A stretch of 64,000 nt of DNA from the NCBI RefSeq assembly GCF_012927455.1, contig NZ_JABBPE010000003.1, positions 111,609 through 175,608 on the forward strand, given 5' to 3'. The position numbers and the translations under genes were made by a program. Positions 1 to 9,347 of this stretch are shown here, piece after piece. The stretch's first letter is position 1; every line of letters starts with the position of its first letter. The DNA comes from Polaromonas sp. Lineage in GTDB: Bacteria > Pseudomonadota > Gammaproteobacteria > Burkholderiales > Burkholderiaceae_C. The notes below the pieces were generated by a model. The model was not told where the DNA came from. It saw nothing but the letters and a program-made list of their open reading frames with translations, and ran no database searches.

Positions 1-7
1 TGACGCA

Positions 8-424
8 GTGGGCACAACGCTGGCGACGCCGGCCTTGCCGGGGCAGATTACCACCAAGTCGCGCGGCGATGCGGCCGAGTCTGCCGCGCGCGCCTACCTG
101 GTGCAAGTCGGGCTGAAATTCATCGAGGCCAATTATCGGACGCCCGGGCGCGGCGGCGGCGAGATTGATCTGGTGATGCGCGCAAGCGACGGCACGCTGG
201 TGTTTGTCGAAGTGCGCCAGCGCTCGGGCGCCTCGCATGGCGGCGCGGCGGCCAGCATCAGCGCGGTCAAGCAGCGCCGCATTGTGTTTGCGGCAAGGCA
301 CTACCTGATGCGGTTTGCCAGCGCACCGCCGTGTCGCTTCGACGTGGTGTTGGTAGATGGCGTGCTTAGTGCCCAGCGTGCCGCGAATATCGAGTGGTTG
401 CCCGCCGCGTTTGACGCTTCGTGA
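8..424 (+). CDS. yraN: YraN/UPF0102 family endonuclease-like protein (5' end may lie outside the window)
   Basis: The protein is about 138 residues and carries the family pattern: an N-terminal GDAAESAARAYL helix, GGEIDLVM followed by VFVEVRQR (the acidic and Glu-x-Arg/Lys pattern of restriction-endonuclease-like folds), and a late CRFDVVLVDG. The family is widespread and usually annotated as a putative Holliday-junction-like endonuclease, but its biochemical role is not settled. The first start in the window is GTG at 8. The frame stays open to the window edge, so the true start may be upstream. The gene normally sits in a conserved housekeeping neighbourhood; here insertion-sequence DNA follows directly. 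Confidence 0.85.
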   Translation: MGTTLATPALPGQITTKSRGDAAESAARAYLVQVGLKFIEANYRTPGRGGGEIDLVMRASDGTLVFVEVRQRSGASHGGAAASISAVKQRRIVFAARHYLMRFASAPPCRFDVVLVDGVLSAQRAANIEWLPAAFDAS

Positions 425-700
425 GTCGCAGCAAGGTCGCCACGCGATCGCCATAATTTGTAAGCAGACCTTGCGTTGTCTCGCTTGCCTGCGCTTCTCT
501 AGAGTTGGCCTGCACCAGTGTGCCCAATAATTAAGTTTGATTTGGCGCCCATATGAATCAAGGGCTTACTGCCGCTGGCTCAGAGATTTGTGACCAAAAT
601 CGTTTGATTTGCTTAATCAAACAGAATTATGAAAGGGCGTTTTGTACGAACTCGTATGCCGCGATGCCATAAGGCGCGCCGGAAGCCGCCGGAGACATGA
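425..700. other. Intergenic stretch between yraN and the IS3 element
   Basis: No gene is visible. It contains a short perfect inverted repeat, annotated separately at 602-622. It probably holds the original spacer downstream of yraN that received the insertion sequence. Confidence 0.4.
602..622. promoter_or_regulatory. Perfect 8-bp inverted repeat
   Basis: GTTTGATT and AATCAAAC flank a 5-base spacer. No T-run follows, so this does not look like an intrinsic terminator. It could be an operator for whatever gene lay downstream before the IS insertion. Confidence 0.3.
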
Positions 701-763
701 CGACCTTGCCCGCGAAAAACGTATCCCTTACTGAGTGGAACAATTCAGATAAGGAGAAAGTAA

Positions 764-1057
764 ATGACGAAGACATCAAGGGCACGGTACACGCTCGAAT
801 TCAAGCAAGAGGCGGTCAGACTGGTTCAGGGCGGGCAAAGCATTGCGGCGGCGGCCAGAACATGAGGGGTGGTCGAGCAGACGCTGTTCAACTGGGTCAA
901 GGCTCAGCGCCAGGGTCGGCTCTTGGGTGTTGACAGCAAGCCTGTGAGTGCCGAGCAGATGGAGATCAGCAGGCTGCGGGCCGAGCTGGCACGGGTGAAG
1001 ATGGAGCGCGATATTCTGGGAAAAGCGACGGCGTACCTCGCAAAGGGATTGACTTGA
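764..1057 (+). pseudogene. IS3-family transposase OrfA with internal stop
   Basis: Translation from ATG 764 gives MTKTSRARYTLEFKQEAVRL, a typical IS3 OrfA helix-turn-helix start. A TGA at 863-865 then interrupts the protein where relatives have a sense codon, and the same frame continues with VVEQTLFNWVKAQRQGRL and a leucine-zipper-like end (ISRLRAELARVKMERDIL). The TGA therefore truncates an otherwise intact frame. An RBS (aaggagaaag) precedes the ATG. The end overlaps the start of orfB, as expected for programmed-frameshift elements. Confidence 0.8.
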
Positions 1058-1949
1058 AGTACGCCTTCATACAGCGCCACCGCAGCGTGTGGCCCATCTC
1101 GGTGCAGTGCCGGGTGCTTGAGGTGAGCGTGGCCGGATACCACGAGCACTTCGTGCGCAGGGCCAGCAGCGCCCAGCGCTGCCACGTAAGCGATGACGCG
1201 CTGCTGGTGCATATCAAAGCCATCCACGCCGAGAGTCGGGGTGCCTACGGCTGGCCGCGCATCTGGAAGGAACTGCTCGCACGCGGCATCCGTGTGGGTA
1301 AGGAACGCGTGCAAAAGCTCATGCAGCTGCACGGCATCAAGGCAAGAGGCAAACGCCGCTTCAAAGTCACCACTGACAGCAAGCACGATCTGCCGATCTC
1401 GCCGAACCTGCTTAACCGCGAGTTCACAGTCGCTGAGCCACACCGGGTTTGGGTGGGCGATATTACCTACATTGCAACCGACGAGGGCTGGCTGTTTCTG
1501 GCTGTGGTGATCGATCTGTTCAGCCGTCAGGTGGTGGGCTGGTCGCTACCCGAAGACATGACTTCTAGCATCGTCATTGACGCATTACGAATGGCCTGGT
1601 TCAAGCGGCATCCCGGCAAGCACACTGGGCTGATGTTCACAGCGACCGGGGCAGCCAGTGCGCCAGTGGGGCGTTCAGGGACGTGCTCAAAGAGTACGGC
1701 ATCAACAGTTCCATGAGTCGGCATGGCAACTGTTGGGACAATGCCTGCAGCGAGACCCTGTTCGGCTCATTGAAAGTAGAGCGCTTGCACGGGCAACGCT
1801 TTGAGACAAGGCGACAGGCCAAAGATGAAACGATGGCGTGGCTGCTTTGGTATAACCGTACAAGACTGTATTCAACGCTGGCTTACGTCAGTCCAGTGCA
1901 GTTCGAGCAAACCTGGCTTGCAACTCAAACCAGGCAAGCCCATTCATGA
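1054..1949 (+). pseudogene. IS3-family transposase OrfB (DDE), frameshifted
   Basis: The 5' frame (1054 to about 1640) carries the HTH_21 region (GAYGWPRIWKEL) and the first catalytic Asp in WVGDITYI. After GKHTGLMF the expected HSDRGSQ motif with the second Asp appears only in the next frame, so one base has been lost near 1637. The remainder runs in that second frame to 1949, including SRHGNCWDNACSE with the catalytic Glu and the C-terminal YNRTRLYSTL. The element cannot make a full transposase. Confidence 0.85.
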
Positions 1950-2149
1950 TCTCGGTTATGGGATACGGATTTCAGGGGCAAGGTCACGAAGCACCCTCAG
2001 CGCAGGAGCGGCTCCACGCGCAAGTGAGAGCCGGTACGGATGGTTCACCTCAATCCTGCTCAACGTATGAATGGCAAAAAGGAGGAACACCAGCGATTAA
2101 AAAATGCCGCTTAAATTCAGCCTCGCAGGCGACAACTAGCTTGACATTT

Positions 2150-2357
2150 ACCGGCAGTGGAGTCCGGCGCACTCAGTACCGTACACGTCCTCAATGTACT
2201 GGCCCGGCTCAAAGCCAGTCCTGTAGTGGATGTGGTCCAGACGAGCTTGCAGCTTGCAGATGCTCCTGTGGCCAACACAGCGCGCTAGGACAGCCTGCGC
2301 GGTGCGTTGCAAGCCTGCGTAGAATCTTCTGTAGCGGTGGCGGTGCAGCATGCGTGA
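2150..2357 (+). pseudogene. istA: IS21 istA 3' remnant
   Basis: In the frame ending at TGA 2355-2357 the translation reads HVLNVLARL, then ASPV, then ANTAR-stop-DSLRG. This is the C-terminal signature of IS21-family IstA transposases. A TAG at 2286-2288 replaces the residue (usually Tyr) before DSLRG. The last codons overlap the ATG of istB at 2350, as in intact IS21 elements. The rest of istA is missing, and the IS3 element lies just upstream. Confidence 0.65.
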
Positions 2358-3151
2358 AGTCACCACAGAACGCAAGGAGCCACGCCTGTACGGCATGGTC
2401 GATGCGTGGAAGGACTTGACGACTCAAGGCGAGGCAAACACGGCAACAGCCCAATGGTTAATTGAACACCTGCTGCAAGCCGAGCTGACTGACCGTGCGG
2501 TGCGCTCGGTCAGACACCAAATGAACGCCGCCAAACCTGGTGCACCGTGATCTGGCGGGATTTGACTTCTGCTCTTCCAGAGTCGATCAGGTCTTGGTCA
2601 AGCAGTTGGCCACACTGGCGTTTACGGATACGGCGCAAAACGCGGTGCTCATTGGTGGGCCGGGTACGGGTAAGACGCATTTGGCAACTGCCATTGCAGT
2701 GGCAGGCATCGTCGCGCAAGGCAAGCGGGTACGGTTTTACTCGACAGTCGATTTGGTGAATATGCTGGAGAAAGAAAAGCGTGACGGCAAGGCTGGGCGT
2801 ATGGCGTTATCACTGATGCGCATGGACTTGGTGGTACTTGATGAGCTTGGTTATCTGCCGTTTAGCCAGGCCGGGGGAGCGTTGCTGTTTCACTTGCTCT
2901 CCAAGCTGTATGAGCACACCAGTGTGGTTATTGCCACCAATCTGAGCTTCGCCGAGTGGCCCAGTGTGTTTGGGGATGCCAAGATGACCACCGCATTGTT
3001 GGACCGGCTTACCCATCACTGCCACATTGTGGAGACGGGCAACGAATCGTAGCGCTTTCAGCACAGCACCATGGCGGGGAAGTCTCGGATCAAGGCCAGG
3101 GAGCAAACCCGCAAGGTTGCCAAGGAGGTGGAACTGGGCGACGCCGCATGA
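2350..3151 (+). pseudogene. istB: IS21 istB-like ATPase, broken twice
   Basis: IstB is the AAA+ helper ATPase of IS21 transposition. The N-terminal part (2350 to about 2535) gives MREVTTERKEPRLYGM, then the frame shifts near 2535-2540. The second frame gives the Walker [14 protein letters not shown], Walker [12 protein letters not shown] and sensor region [13 protein letters not shown] at 3050-3052 stops this frame in GNES-stop-RFQHSTMAGKSR, where relatives have Tyr. The frame then runs on to TGA 3149-3151. The protein is clearly non-functional. Confidence 0.85.
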
Positions 3152-3230
3152 GGTTGATCACCATCGCAAAACCCATCGAAGGGATGCGATCAAAAAGCCC
3201 CCATTGAGTACCGAGACAGCCTCGGACTTA

Positions 3231-3259
3231 CGGCATAAACCAGTCTAAGATTTATGCCG
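3231..3259. repeat. 9-bp perfect inverted repeat downstream of the IS21 remnant
   Basis: CGGCATAAA and TTTATGCCG flank an 11-base spacer. It lies about 80 bp past the istB end and may be part of an old IS21 end or a weak terminator. No T-run follows. Confidence 0.35.
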
Positions 3260-3440
3260 CACCCCCGTCAGCCGCAAAAATCCGCGTGTCTCGGAAAAGC
3301 ACCGCTATAGTGCGCGCCACTTGGTTGAAAACTTTTTCCAGCTCACGAAGGTCTTTCGCCGTTTGGCCACCAGCTTTGACAAGCTTGACATCCAGTTTCT
3401 GGGCTTTGTATACATCGCCGGCATCATGCAGTGGCTTCAC
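3252..3440 (-). CDS. Short hypothetical ORF (62 aa)
   Basis: An open frame on the minus strand starting MKPLHDAGDVYKAQKL, mixed charged and hydrophobic, with no recognised domain or signal peptide. It lies between the IS21 remnant and the XRE-cupin gene and overlaps the right arm of the inverted repeat at 3251-3259. It may be a gene fragment left by IS activity or simply chance. No function is proposed. Confidence 0.2.
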   Translation of the reverse strand: MKPLHDAGDVYKAQKLDVKLVKAGGQTAKDLRELEKVFNQVARTIAVLFRDTRIFAADGGAA

Positions 3441-3459
3441 TGAACTTTAAGAACAACGT

Positions 3460-4053
3460 CTAGAAAGTCGCGGGCGTATTCACCCAAAAAATTCTTGCAG
3501 TGACCTTGCCGACATTGCGATACCCATGAGGCGTCTGGCTGGAAAAATAAAACGCATCCCCAGCTTGGACCAGATGACGCTCACTACCTATTATCAATTC
3601 AAGGTTGCCCTCCAGAACGAAGCCAACTTCTTCCCCTACATGCTCTATCAAGCCATCGCTCGCCTCGCCTGGCGGAACGATGTGAATATTGGCCTGCAGC
3701 AAGCCACCCCGTTTGGGAAGCGTGATGCGCTCTAAGGAAATTCCCCCGGCCTTGATCACGGGGCGCTCGCCATTGGGCAGGACGGGGCCCTCCCTTGGCG
3801 CTTCCTCCGTCGTCAACGTGGCAATGTTTGTGTCCAGCGCGACCGCAATTCGGTGCAGCATGGCCAGTGAAGGAGATGCCTGTCCGCTTTCTATTTTTGA
3901 GATCAGGCTTTCTGAACATAGCGACTTCTGAGCCACCTGCGTCATGGTCAGACCGGCAACCAGGCGGGCATGCCTCAAACGGACGCCCAGCATTAAGGGT
4001 GGTTTGACGACAGCGTCTTCCGAGTTTGGCGCAGCAACGAGATTTGATTTCAT
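3460..4053 (-). CDS. XRE-family transcriptional regulator with C-terminal cupin domain
   Basis: The first 30 residues or so are variable. An HTH_3 domain follows (VRLRHARLVAGLTMTQVAQK, then SESLISKIESGQASPSL, about residues 25-80). A cupin-2 domain fills the C-terminal half (VPPGEASDGLIEHVGEEVGF, then GDAFYFSSQTPHGYRNVG). This HTH-cupin layout is typical of PuuR-like regulators that sense a small metabolite of the adjacent pathway. The best start is ATG 4053, preceded by a GGAG 7 bases upstream; in-frame ATGs at 4065 and 4089 are alternatives, the latter overlapping the upstream hydrolase stop. As last gene of the liv-amidase-hydrolase operon it is a likely local regulator. Confidence 0.8.
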   Translation of the reverse strand: MKSNLVAAPNSEDAVVKPPLMLGVRLRHARLVAGLTMTQVAQKSLCSESLISKIESGQASPSLAMLHRIAVALDTNIATLTTEEAPREGPVLPNGERPVIKAGGISLERITLPKRGGLLQANIHIVPPGEASDGLIEHVGEEVGFVLEGNLELIIGSERHLVQAGDAFYFSSQTPHGYRNVGKVTARIFWVNTPATF

Positions 4054-4081
4054 GCGCAACTCCATCTGTTTGTCCGAAGGG

Positions 4082-5392
4082 TCAGGCATTGGCCAGCGAT
4101 GTCACGGCATAAGCCAGCGCCTGAACACCCAGAAACAACTCCTCAGGTGCTGTTTCCTCCGCAGCATTGTGACTGACTCCCCCCTTGCTCGGAACAAAAA
4201 TCATCGCTGTCGGGCAATGCTCTGCGAGGTACATGGCGTCATGAAAAGCGCCGGACGTCATCCGCAACGGCGCAGCCAGCGACGCGCTGCTGCAAGCGCG
4301 CGTGCAGGCCCGTTCAATCAGCTCCAGCATCGCGGCAGGGAAATGTGTCGGGGGACGGGAAAACATGGATTCGAATTCGATCTGACCTGCCCAAGAATAC
4401 GCTCGTGTGATCCTGTTCAACGCCGCCTCGAACTGAACCAGAACCTGCTCATCGACACAGCGCACATCGACGGTGAACTCCACGGCACCGGGAATCGTAT
4501 TAATCGAGTTCGGGCTCACCTGCCACCGGCCCAGCGTCAGCCGCAATTTTTCCCCAGCCTCCACCGCCTGATAGGCATACAGCTGCTGCGCCAACCCGAC
4601 GGCAGCAGCCATGGCATCAACGCGCTCGCCCATGGGCATAGTGCCCGCATGGCCGGCAGTGCCAGTCACCTGAATACGATACCAGCGTACGCTCTGGATG
4701 CCCGTGACGACGCCCAGAGACACAAGCGCACGCTCAAGCACAGGGCCCTGTTCGATATGCAGCTCCACGCAAGCGGACATCGGTTCAGCCATGGGCCGAC
4801 GGGGAACATCCGGTACAGCCTGCAGGGCCAGATCCAAAGCGTCCCCAAAACGCACACCCTTGGCATCGACAGAATTTCTATAAGCAGGTAGACAACTCGG
4901 GTCGACAAAGGCGCTGGAACCCATGGCACCCGGACCAAAGCGGCATCCTTCTTCGTTGGTCCACGCAACGACCTCGACAGGTCGCAGGGTCTCGATACCC
5001 GCATCATTTAACGCAGCAATCACTTCGAGGCCAGCAAGCACGCCGTAAGCCCCGTCCAGCTTGCCACCTACCGGCTGGGTATCGGCATGGCTTCCGGTTA
5101 GCACAGGGGGCAAATCGGATGTTCCCGGACGACGGAAAAAAAGATTGGCGCAGTCATCGATCGTGACCGAGCACCCACGCGAACGGGCCAGATCGATCAA
5201 ATAGCGGCGAGCCTGAAGATCATTGTCGGTCAAGGTTTCGCGAGAAACACCTCCGTCTGACCGTCCGCCAAAGGCCGCAAGCTCGGCAATAACCGACTGC
5301 AGGCGATCATGCTGCACATGGTCCTGCGCGCGTTCGCTGGCCGCCGTCTGATCTCGCTGTTCCAGGTTGCTCACATTCAACTCCTTATTCAT
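4082..5392 (-). CDS. M20-family Zn-dependent amidohydrolase (allantoate amidohydrolase / N-carbamoyl-L-amino-acid hydrolase type)
   Basis: About 436 residues, the usual family length. Metal-binding and catalytic motifs are in order: TGSHADTQPVGGKLDG (His and Asp ligands), AWTNEEGCRFGPGAMGS (Glu pair), ELHIEQGPVLE (His ligand), then TSGAFHDAMYLAE and SKGGVSHNAAEE near the C terminus. These identify the AllC/HyuC branch, which hydrolyses ureido or carbamoyl compounds. The ATG at 5392 follows a GAGG; a GTG at 5398 overlaps the amidase stop. Translationally coupled to the amidase upstream, it probably performs the second hydrolytic step on an imported amide or ureide. The exact substrate cannot be read from sequence. 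Confidence 0.85.
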   Translation of the reverse strand: MNKELNVSNLEQRDQTAASERAQDHVQHDRLQSVIAELAAFGGRSDGGVSRETLTDNDLQARRYLIDLARSRGCSVTIDDCANLFFRRPGTSDLPPVLTGSHADTQPVGGKLDGAYGVLAGLEVIAALNDAGIETLRPVEVVAWTNEEGCRFGPGAMGSSAFVDPSCLPAYRNSVDAKGVRFGDALDLALQAVPDVPRRPMAEPMSACVELHIEQGPVLERALVSLGVVTGIQSVRWYRIQVTGTAGHAGTMPMGERVDAMAAAVGLAQQLYAYQAVEAGEKLRLTLGRWQVSPNSINTIPGAVEFTVDVRCVDEQVLVQFEAALNRITRAYSWAGQIEFESMFSRPPTHFPAAMLELIERACTRACSSASLAAPLRMTSGAFHDAMYLAEHCPTAMIFVPSKGGVSHNAAEETAPEELFLGVQALAYAVTSLANA

Positions 5393-5394
5393 GT

Positions 5395-6681
5395 TCACCT
5401 CAGACTGAGCTCTAGCGTATGCGCTGCTCTCAATGTCAGCGAATCAGCCCATCGCGGGCCAATGACCGTGACGCCTACTGGCATGCCGTGCACTCCTGTC
5501 CCTGCCGGCACATGCACACAGGGGTTTCCGAGTAGCGTCCAGAATCGGTTGAAGATAGGGTTACCCGTGGCGCCTAGCCCCGCAGGCGCCTCACCTTCAG
5601 CGCTGGGGGCAAGAAGCACATCGATCGACTCGAAGACGGCGTCCAGCGCCTGCCGCGCAGCAATCACGAGTAACTGCGCAGCGGCAAAGTCGGCTCCGTT
5701 CAGCGACTCACCCAATGCCAATAGCTGCGAAAAAGCTAAGCTGAACTTTCCAGCTTCCCGCTGGCGCTCCGGCGCAAATGCTGCCGCGGCTTCATAAGCC
5801 ATGATCTGAATTTGCGCCTGCGTCAACGCATCGCACGAAGCCGGTAAGACAAGGTCATGAACATGTGCTCCAGCTTTTTCTAACTGGCGTGCCGAATGTT
5901 CAAGCACGCAGCGCGCATCGTCCGAGGCGAGATCCCAATGGGCGGTACGGCAAATACCCACGCGAAGGGCAGATTGCCGCTGCGGATCCAGGTTGACTCG
6001 GGTCAATGCACCAACAAAAAAAGCGGCATCATCCACCGAGCGTGCGAACGCGCCGATTGTGTCGAGACTGGGCGCGAGCGGCTTGACACCGGCCAGCGGC
6101 AATGTCCCGTGGGTGGGCTTGTAGCCGATCACACCACAGTAGGACGCCGGCCTCACGATGGAGCCAGCCGTCTGGGTCCCGAGTGCCAGTGGCACCATGT
6201 TCGCAGCCACCGCCGCGGCGGATCCGCTGGACGACCCGCCCGGCGTGCGGGGCGCGTCTGCTGGAGCGCGGGGATTGCATGTCACGCCAGGGTTAAAGGT
6301 TGCAAATTCGGTGGTGACGGTCTTGCCCAGCACCACCATCCCGGCATCGCGGCAGGCGGCAACGCATGCGGCATCGAACCTCGGAAGGTGCTGCGCATAA
6401 ATAGGCGAACCATAGGAAGTCGGCATGTCGACGGTGTCCATCAGGTCTTTCACACCGACCGGGACGCCTCGCAGCAGCGCGTTGCTGCTGTGGCTGTGGC
6501 GATCCAGCGCACGCGCGCTTTGCAGCGCCATGTCTGCATCAAAGAACTGCCATGCCTTGACCGATGGTTCGCAAGCCTGAATCTGTTCAATGTAGGCCCG
6601 CGTCACGGCTTCAGCCGTCAATTCCCTGCGCGAAACCCTGGCGGCCAGTTCTCGTGCAGACAGTGTGAGAATGTTATGCAT
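5395..6681 (-). CDS. Amidase-signature family hydrolase
   Basis: About 428 residues with the Ser-cisSer-Lys catalytic triad of the amidase signature family: GVKDLMDTVD (Lys), the Gly/Ser-rich GGSSSGSAAAVAANM (cis-Ser) and GTQTAGSIVRPAS (nucleophile Ser), followed by GVIGYKPTHG. No signal peptide, so cytoplasmic. It lies 9 bp downstream of the livF stop and overlaps the M20 hydrolase start region. Together these indicate uptake of a nitrogenous compound followed by two hydrolyses. GatA would be an alternative name, but no gatB or gatC is present. Confidence 0.85.
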   Translation of the reverse strand: MHNILTLSARELAARVSRRELTAEAVTRAYIEQIQACEPSVKAWQFFDADMALQSARALDRHSHSSNALLRGVPVGVKDLMDTVDMPTSYGSPIYAQHLPRFDAACVAACRDAGMVVLGKTVTTEFATFNPGVTCNPRAPADAPRTPGGSSSGSAAAVAANMVPLALGTQTAGSIVRPASYCGVIGYKPTHGTLPLAGVKPLAPSLDTIGAFARSVDDAAFFVGALTRVNLDPQRQSALRVGICRTAHWDLASDDARCVLEHSARQLEKAGAHVHDLVLPASCDALTQAQIQIMAYEAAAAFAPERQREAGKFSLAFSQLLALGESLNGADFAAAQLLVIAARQALDAVFESIDVLLAPSAEGEAPAGLGATGNPIFNRFWTLLGNPCVHVPAGTGVHGMPVGVTVIGPRWADSLTLRAAHTLELSLR

Positions 6682-6690
6682 GCCACCGAC

Positions 6691-7398
6691 TCAGCCGAAA
6701 TAGGCCGAACGCACGTTGTCATTCTCGGACAGAGCTTGTGCCGTGCCAGAGGCCACGACTTTGCCTTGCGAAAGAACATATCCGTAATGCGCAATCGCCA
6801 GCGTTTGACGGGCGTTCTGCTCCACCAGCAGAACCGTCATCCCGAGGTCATTGATCTGCTGGATCACCTTGAAGTTTTCTTTCACATACAAAGGCGACAA
6901 ACCAAGCGAGGGTTCATCGATCAGCAGCAGCTCGGGTTCGGCCATCAGACCCCGACCAATCGACACCATGGCCTGCTCGCCCCCCGACATGGTGCCAGCA
7001 AGCTGCACCGACCGCTCCTTCAGACGGGGAAATATCTCGTAGACCCGCGCCAGCCGCTCCCGAATTCGGGCAGGAGAGGTCTCCAGAAAAGCGCCGAGCG
7101 CCAGATTTTCCCCGACTGTCATGCGCGGAAAGACTTTGCGGCCTTCGGGAATGCAGGCAATGCCGCTGGCGATGATTTTGTACGTTTTTTCCCCGGCAAG
7201 GTTGCGCCCATCCCACCAGATTTCGCCCTGGCGCGGGGGCGTCAGACCGACAATCGAACGGATCAGCGTGCTCTTTCCTGCCCCGTTTGACCCCAGGATG
7301 CAGGTTATTTTGCCCGGCTCCACTTCGATCGAAACATCATGCAAGACATTGACCTTGTCATAGCCGGTAGTGAGATTCTTGACGCTGAGTTTGCTCAT
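6691..7398 (-). CDS. livF: ABC transporter ATP-binding protein, LivF type
   Basis: 235 residues with Walker [15 protein letters not shown]-loop region, signature [20 protein letters not shown] and Walker [15 protein letters not shown], followed by the [14 protein letters not shown] stretch characteristic of LivF. It overlaps the livG stop by 4 bases (translational coupling). Partner of LivG/LivM/LivH in this cluster; the substrate is probably the amide or ureide hydrolysed by the downstream enzymes. Confidence 0.9.
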   Translation of the reverse strand: MSKLSVKNLTTGYDKVNVLHDVSIEVEPGKITCILGSNGAGKSTLIRSIVGLTPPRQGEIWWDGRNLAGEKTYKIIASGIACIPEGRKVFPRMTVGENLALGAFLETSPARIRERLARVYEIFPRLKERSVQLAGTMSGGEQAMVSIGRGLMAEPELLLIDEPSLGLSPLYVKENFKVIQQINDLGMTVLLVEQNARQTLAIAHYGYVLSQGKVVASGTAQALSENDNVRSAYFG

Positions 7399-8180
7399 GC
7401 TGCTTCTCCGAGATAAGCGGTCTGTACATACGGATCGGCCGTAATCTCGACATAGCTTCCTTCGGCGATTTTCTTGCCGTAGTTCAGGACGACGCAGCGG
7501 TCAGTGATTCTTTCGATCACGTTCATTTCGTGCTCGATTAGGACGACAGACAGCTTGTCAAGCTTTCTCCGGACTTGCAAAATATCCTGCATCAACTCGT
7601 CTGTTTCATCATGTGTCATCCCTGCGGACGGCTCGTCCAGGAGCAACAAGCGCGGCTGACTCAGCAGCGCGCGACAAACCTCGATGCGTCGGCGGTCGAT
7701 CATCGTGAAGCTCTCGACCGGCTCGAACAGCCGCCCGACCAGCGGAGGACTGAAGATCTGCAGCAAGGCCTTCACTTTTTCGACGTAAGCGTCGTACTCG
7801 GTTCGAAACGCCTTTCGCTGCAGCAAATTGAAGATCAGTCCATGCTGCATGTGCTGGTAATCGCCAATGACAATATTGTCGAACACCGTGAGAGACAGCG
7901 AAAGACGGGAGCGCTGGAAAGTACGGGCGACGCCACTGCGGTAAATCACCTGCGGCGTCTTGCCGAGAATGTTTTTACCATCAAGGGAAATGCTGCCGCC
8001 GCTGGCTTTGTACAGCCCGGTCAGCACATTAAAAAAAGTGGTCTTGCCAGAGCCGTTCGGACCCAGCAGGCCAAGTATTTCGCCCTCATTCACAGTCATG
8101 GACAGTTCATCGAGCGCCGTCAGGCCACCAAAGCGCATAGTCAACTTGTCAACCGAGATCAGGGATTGGCGGGCCATCAT
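7395..8180 (-). CDS. livG: ABC transporter ATP-binding protein, LivG type
   Basis: 261 residues. Walker A is [14 protein letters not shown], followed by [20 protein letters not shown] typical of LivG, Walker [17 protein letters not shown] and the switch His in [12 protein letters not shown]. The canonical LSGG signature is altered: the region before Walker B reads [15 protein letters not shown]. It overlaps livM by 4 bases and livF by 4 bases. Confidence 0.88.
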   Translation of the reverse strand: MMARQSLISVDKLTMRFGGLTALDELSMTVNEGEILGLLGPNGSGKTTFFNVLTGLYKASGGSISLDGKNILGKTPQVIYRSGVARTFQRSRLSLSLTVFDNIVIGDYQHMQHGLIFNLLQRKAFRTEYDAYVEKVKALLQIFSPPLVGRLFEPVESFTMIDRRRIEVCRALLSQPRLLLLDEPSAGMTHDETDELMQDILQVRRKLDKLSVVLIEHEMNVIERITDRCVVLNYGKKIAEGSYVEITADPYVQTAYLGEAA

Positions 8181-9343
8181 GAACCCTTCCTGGCGAAAAA
8201 AATCCGTGTCTTGCGCGGCAACAGCCCTTGCGGCCGGAACAGCAGAATCACAATCACCAGCGCTGCGTACAACAGAAAACGATACTCCTGAATGAATTGA
8301 AGTTTTTCAGGAAGAATCAGCACAATCATCGCGGCTGGGATCAAGCCGGCGATATTGCCCAAGCCACCCAAAATGACAATTGAGAGCATCAGCAGCGAGT
8401 CACCAAAAGTGAAGTTATTGGGCGCGACGAATGCAATGATCATCCCGTAAAGACCACCGGCGATACCCGCAAAAAAATTGCCCATGGTGAAGGCAATGAC
8501 CTTCCAGCGAACGATGTTCAGGCCGAAGGTTGATGCCGCCGTCTCATCGGTTCGCACCACGTCCATGCTCAGGCCGACCCAAGAACGCTCCAGTGCATTG
8601 ACCAAGGCATAGACACCTGCAAACATGGCAAGACTGAGCAATGCGTAGGGAACATAAAACGAGATCTCCAGGCCAAACAAACTGAAGCCATCGTTCAAAG
8701 AAAAGCCGAACAGGTTCAATCCGGGCACCTGAAGGCCTTGCGGTCCACCCAGCACATCGTTGACCTCAATGAAGGTCTTGAACAGGATACCGAATGCGAT
8801 GGTGACCAGCGCCGCATAGTGGCCACGCGTTCGCAACACTGGCAAGATCAGCAGCGAACCAATGACAGCGGCACTCACTCCAGAAATCAAGATGACAAGA
8901 ACGTGAGGAACGGCAGTGTGGGTAGCGAGAACAGCCGTAGCGTAACTGCCAATACCGAAAAAGGCGGCCCCGGCAAAGTTGGCCACGCCCGAATATCCGA
9001 ATTGCACCGTCAAACCGAGACAGGCAGTGGAGTACAGCAACACGCCACACAACATCAGCAACACAAAGTGCGAATTGTAGAAAGCCGCAATCAAGGCCAG
9101 ACCGCAGCCAACGGCCAACCATCGGGAAAGGCCCGGGCGCCGTGCAGCCGACTGTTCGACCTGTAAGGTAACACCGAATCGTCGGCTCAAAATCACGACC
9201 AGGATTGCGGCAACCGACAAAATGGCAATGCTGATTTGACTCTCTGCATGAAGGAAAAACCACACATAGACGGTAAGGACAAGCGCGGCGATGCTGAGCA
9301 TCAAGGCAGATTTCGCGGGGGTTATGGTTTCTTTTGGATTCAT
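8177..9343 (-). CDS. livM: ABC transporter permease, LivM type
   Basis: 388 residues, about ten hydrophobic segments. Conserved LivM features include GYSGVANFAGAAFFGIGSYA, ALVTIAFGILFKTFIEVND and the cytoplasmic EAA-like loop FTMGNFFAGIAGGLYG. The C terminus RPQGLLPRKTRIF is typical. It overlaps livG and is followed on the 5' side by livH after a 4-base gap. Confidence 0.88.
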   Translation of the reverse strand: MNPKETITPAKSALMLSIAALVLTVYVWFFLHAESQISIAILSVAAILVVILSRRFGVTLQVEQSAARRPGLSRWLAVGCGLALIAAFYNSHFVLLMLCGVLLYSTACLGLTVQFGYSGVANFAGAAFFGIGSYATAVLATHTAVPHVLVILISGVSAAVIGSLLILPVLRTRGHYAALVTIAFGILFKTFIEVNDVLGGPQGLQVPGLNLFGFSLNDGFSLFGLEISFYVPYALLSLAMFAGVYALVNALERSWVGLSMDVVRTDETAASTFGLNIVRWKVIAFTMGNFFAGIAGGLYGMIIAFVAPNNFTFGDSLLMLSIVILGGLGNIAGLIPAAMIVLILPEKLQFIQEYRFLLYAALVIVILLFRPQGLLPRKTRIFFARKGS

Positions 9344-9347
9344 GGTA

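Larger units (their letters stand above)
701..1986 (+). mobile_element. IS3-family insertion sequence, inactivated
   Basis: About 1286 bp. The left end (701-727) and the reverse complement of the right end (1960-1986) match at about 22 of 27 positions, sharing GACCTTGCCC at the outside and CGTATCCC at the inside. Between them lie an orfA with a helix-turn-helix and an orfB with a DDE integrase domain, the usual IS3 layout. Both frames are broken. No clear target-site duplication is visible, so the insertion may be old or one flank rearranged. Confidence 0.85.

Noticed and set aside
2010..2062. A GAGCCGGTACGGATGGTTC-like sequence reminiscent of group II intron domain V.
   Set aside because: The expected 34-base hairpin cannot be completed and no reverse transcriptase or domain VI is nearby.
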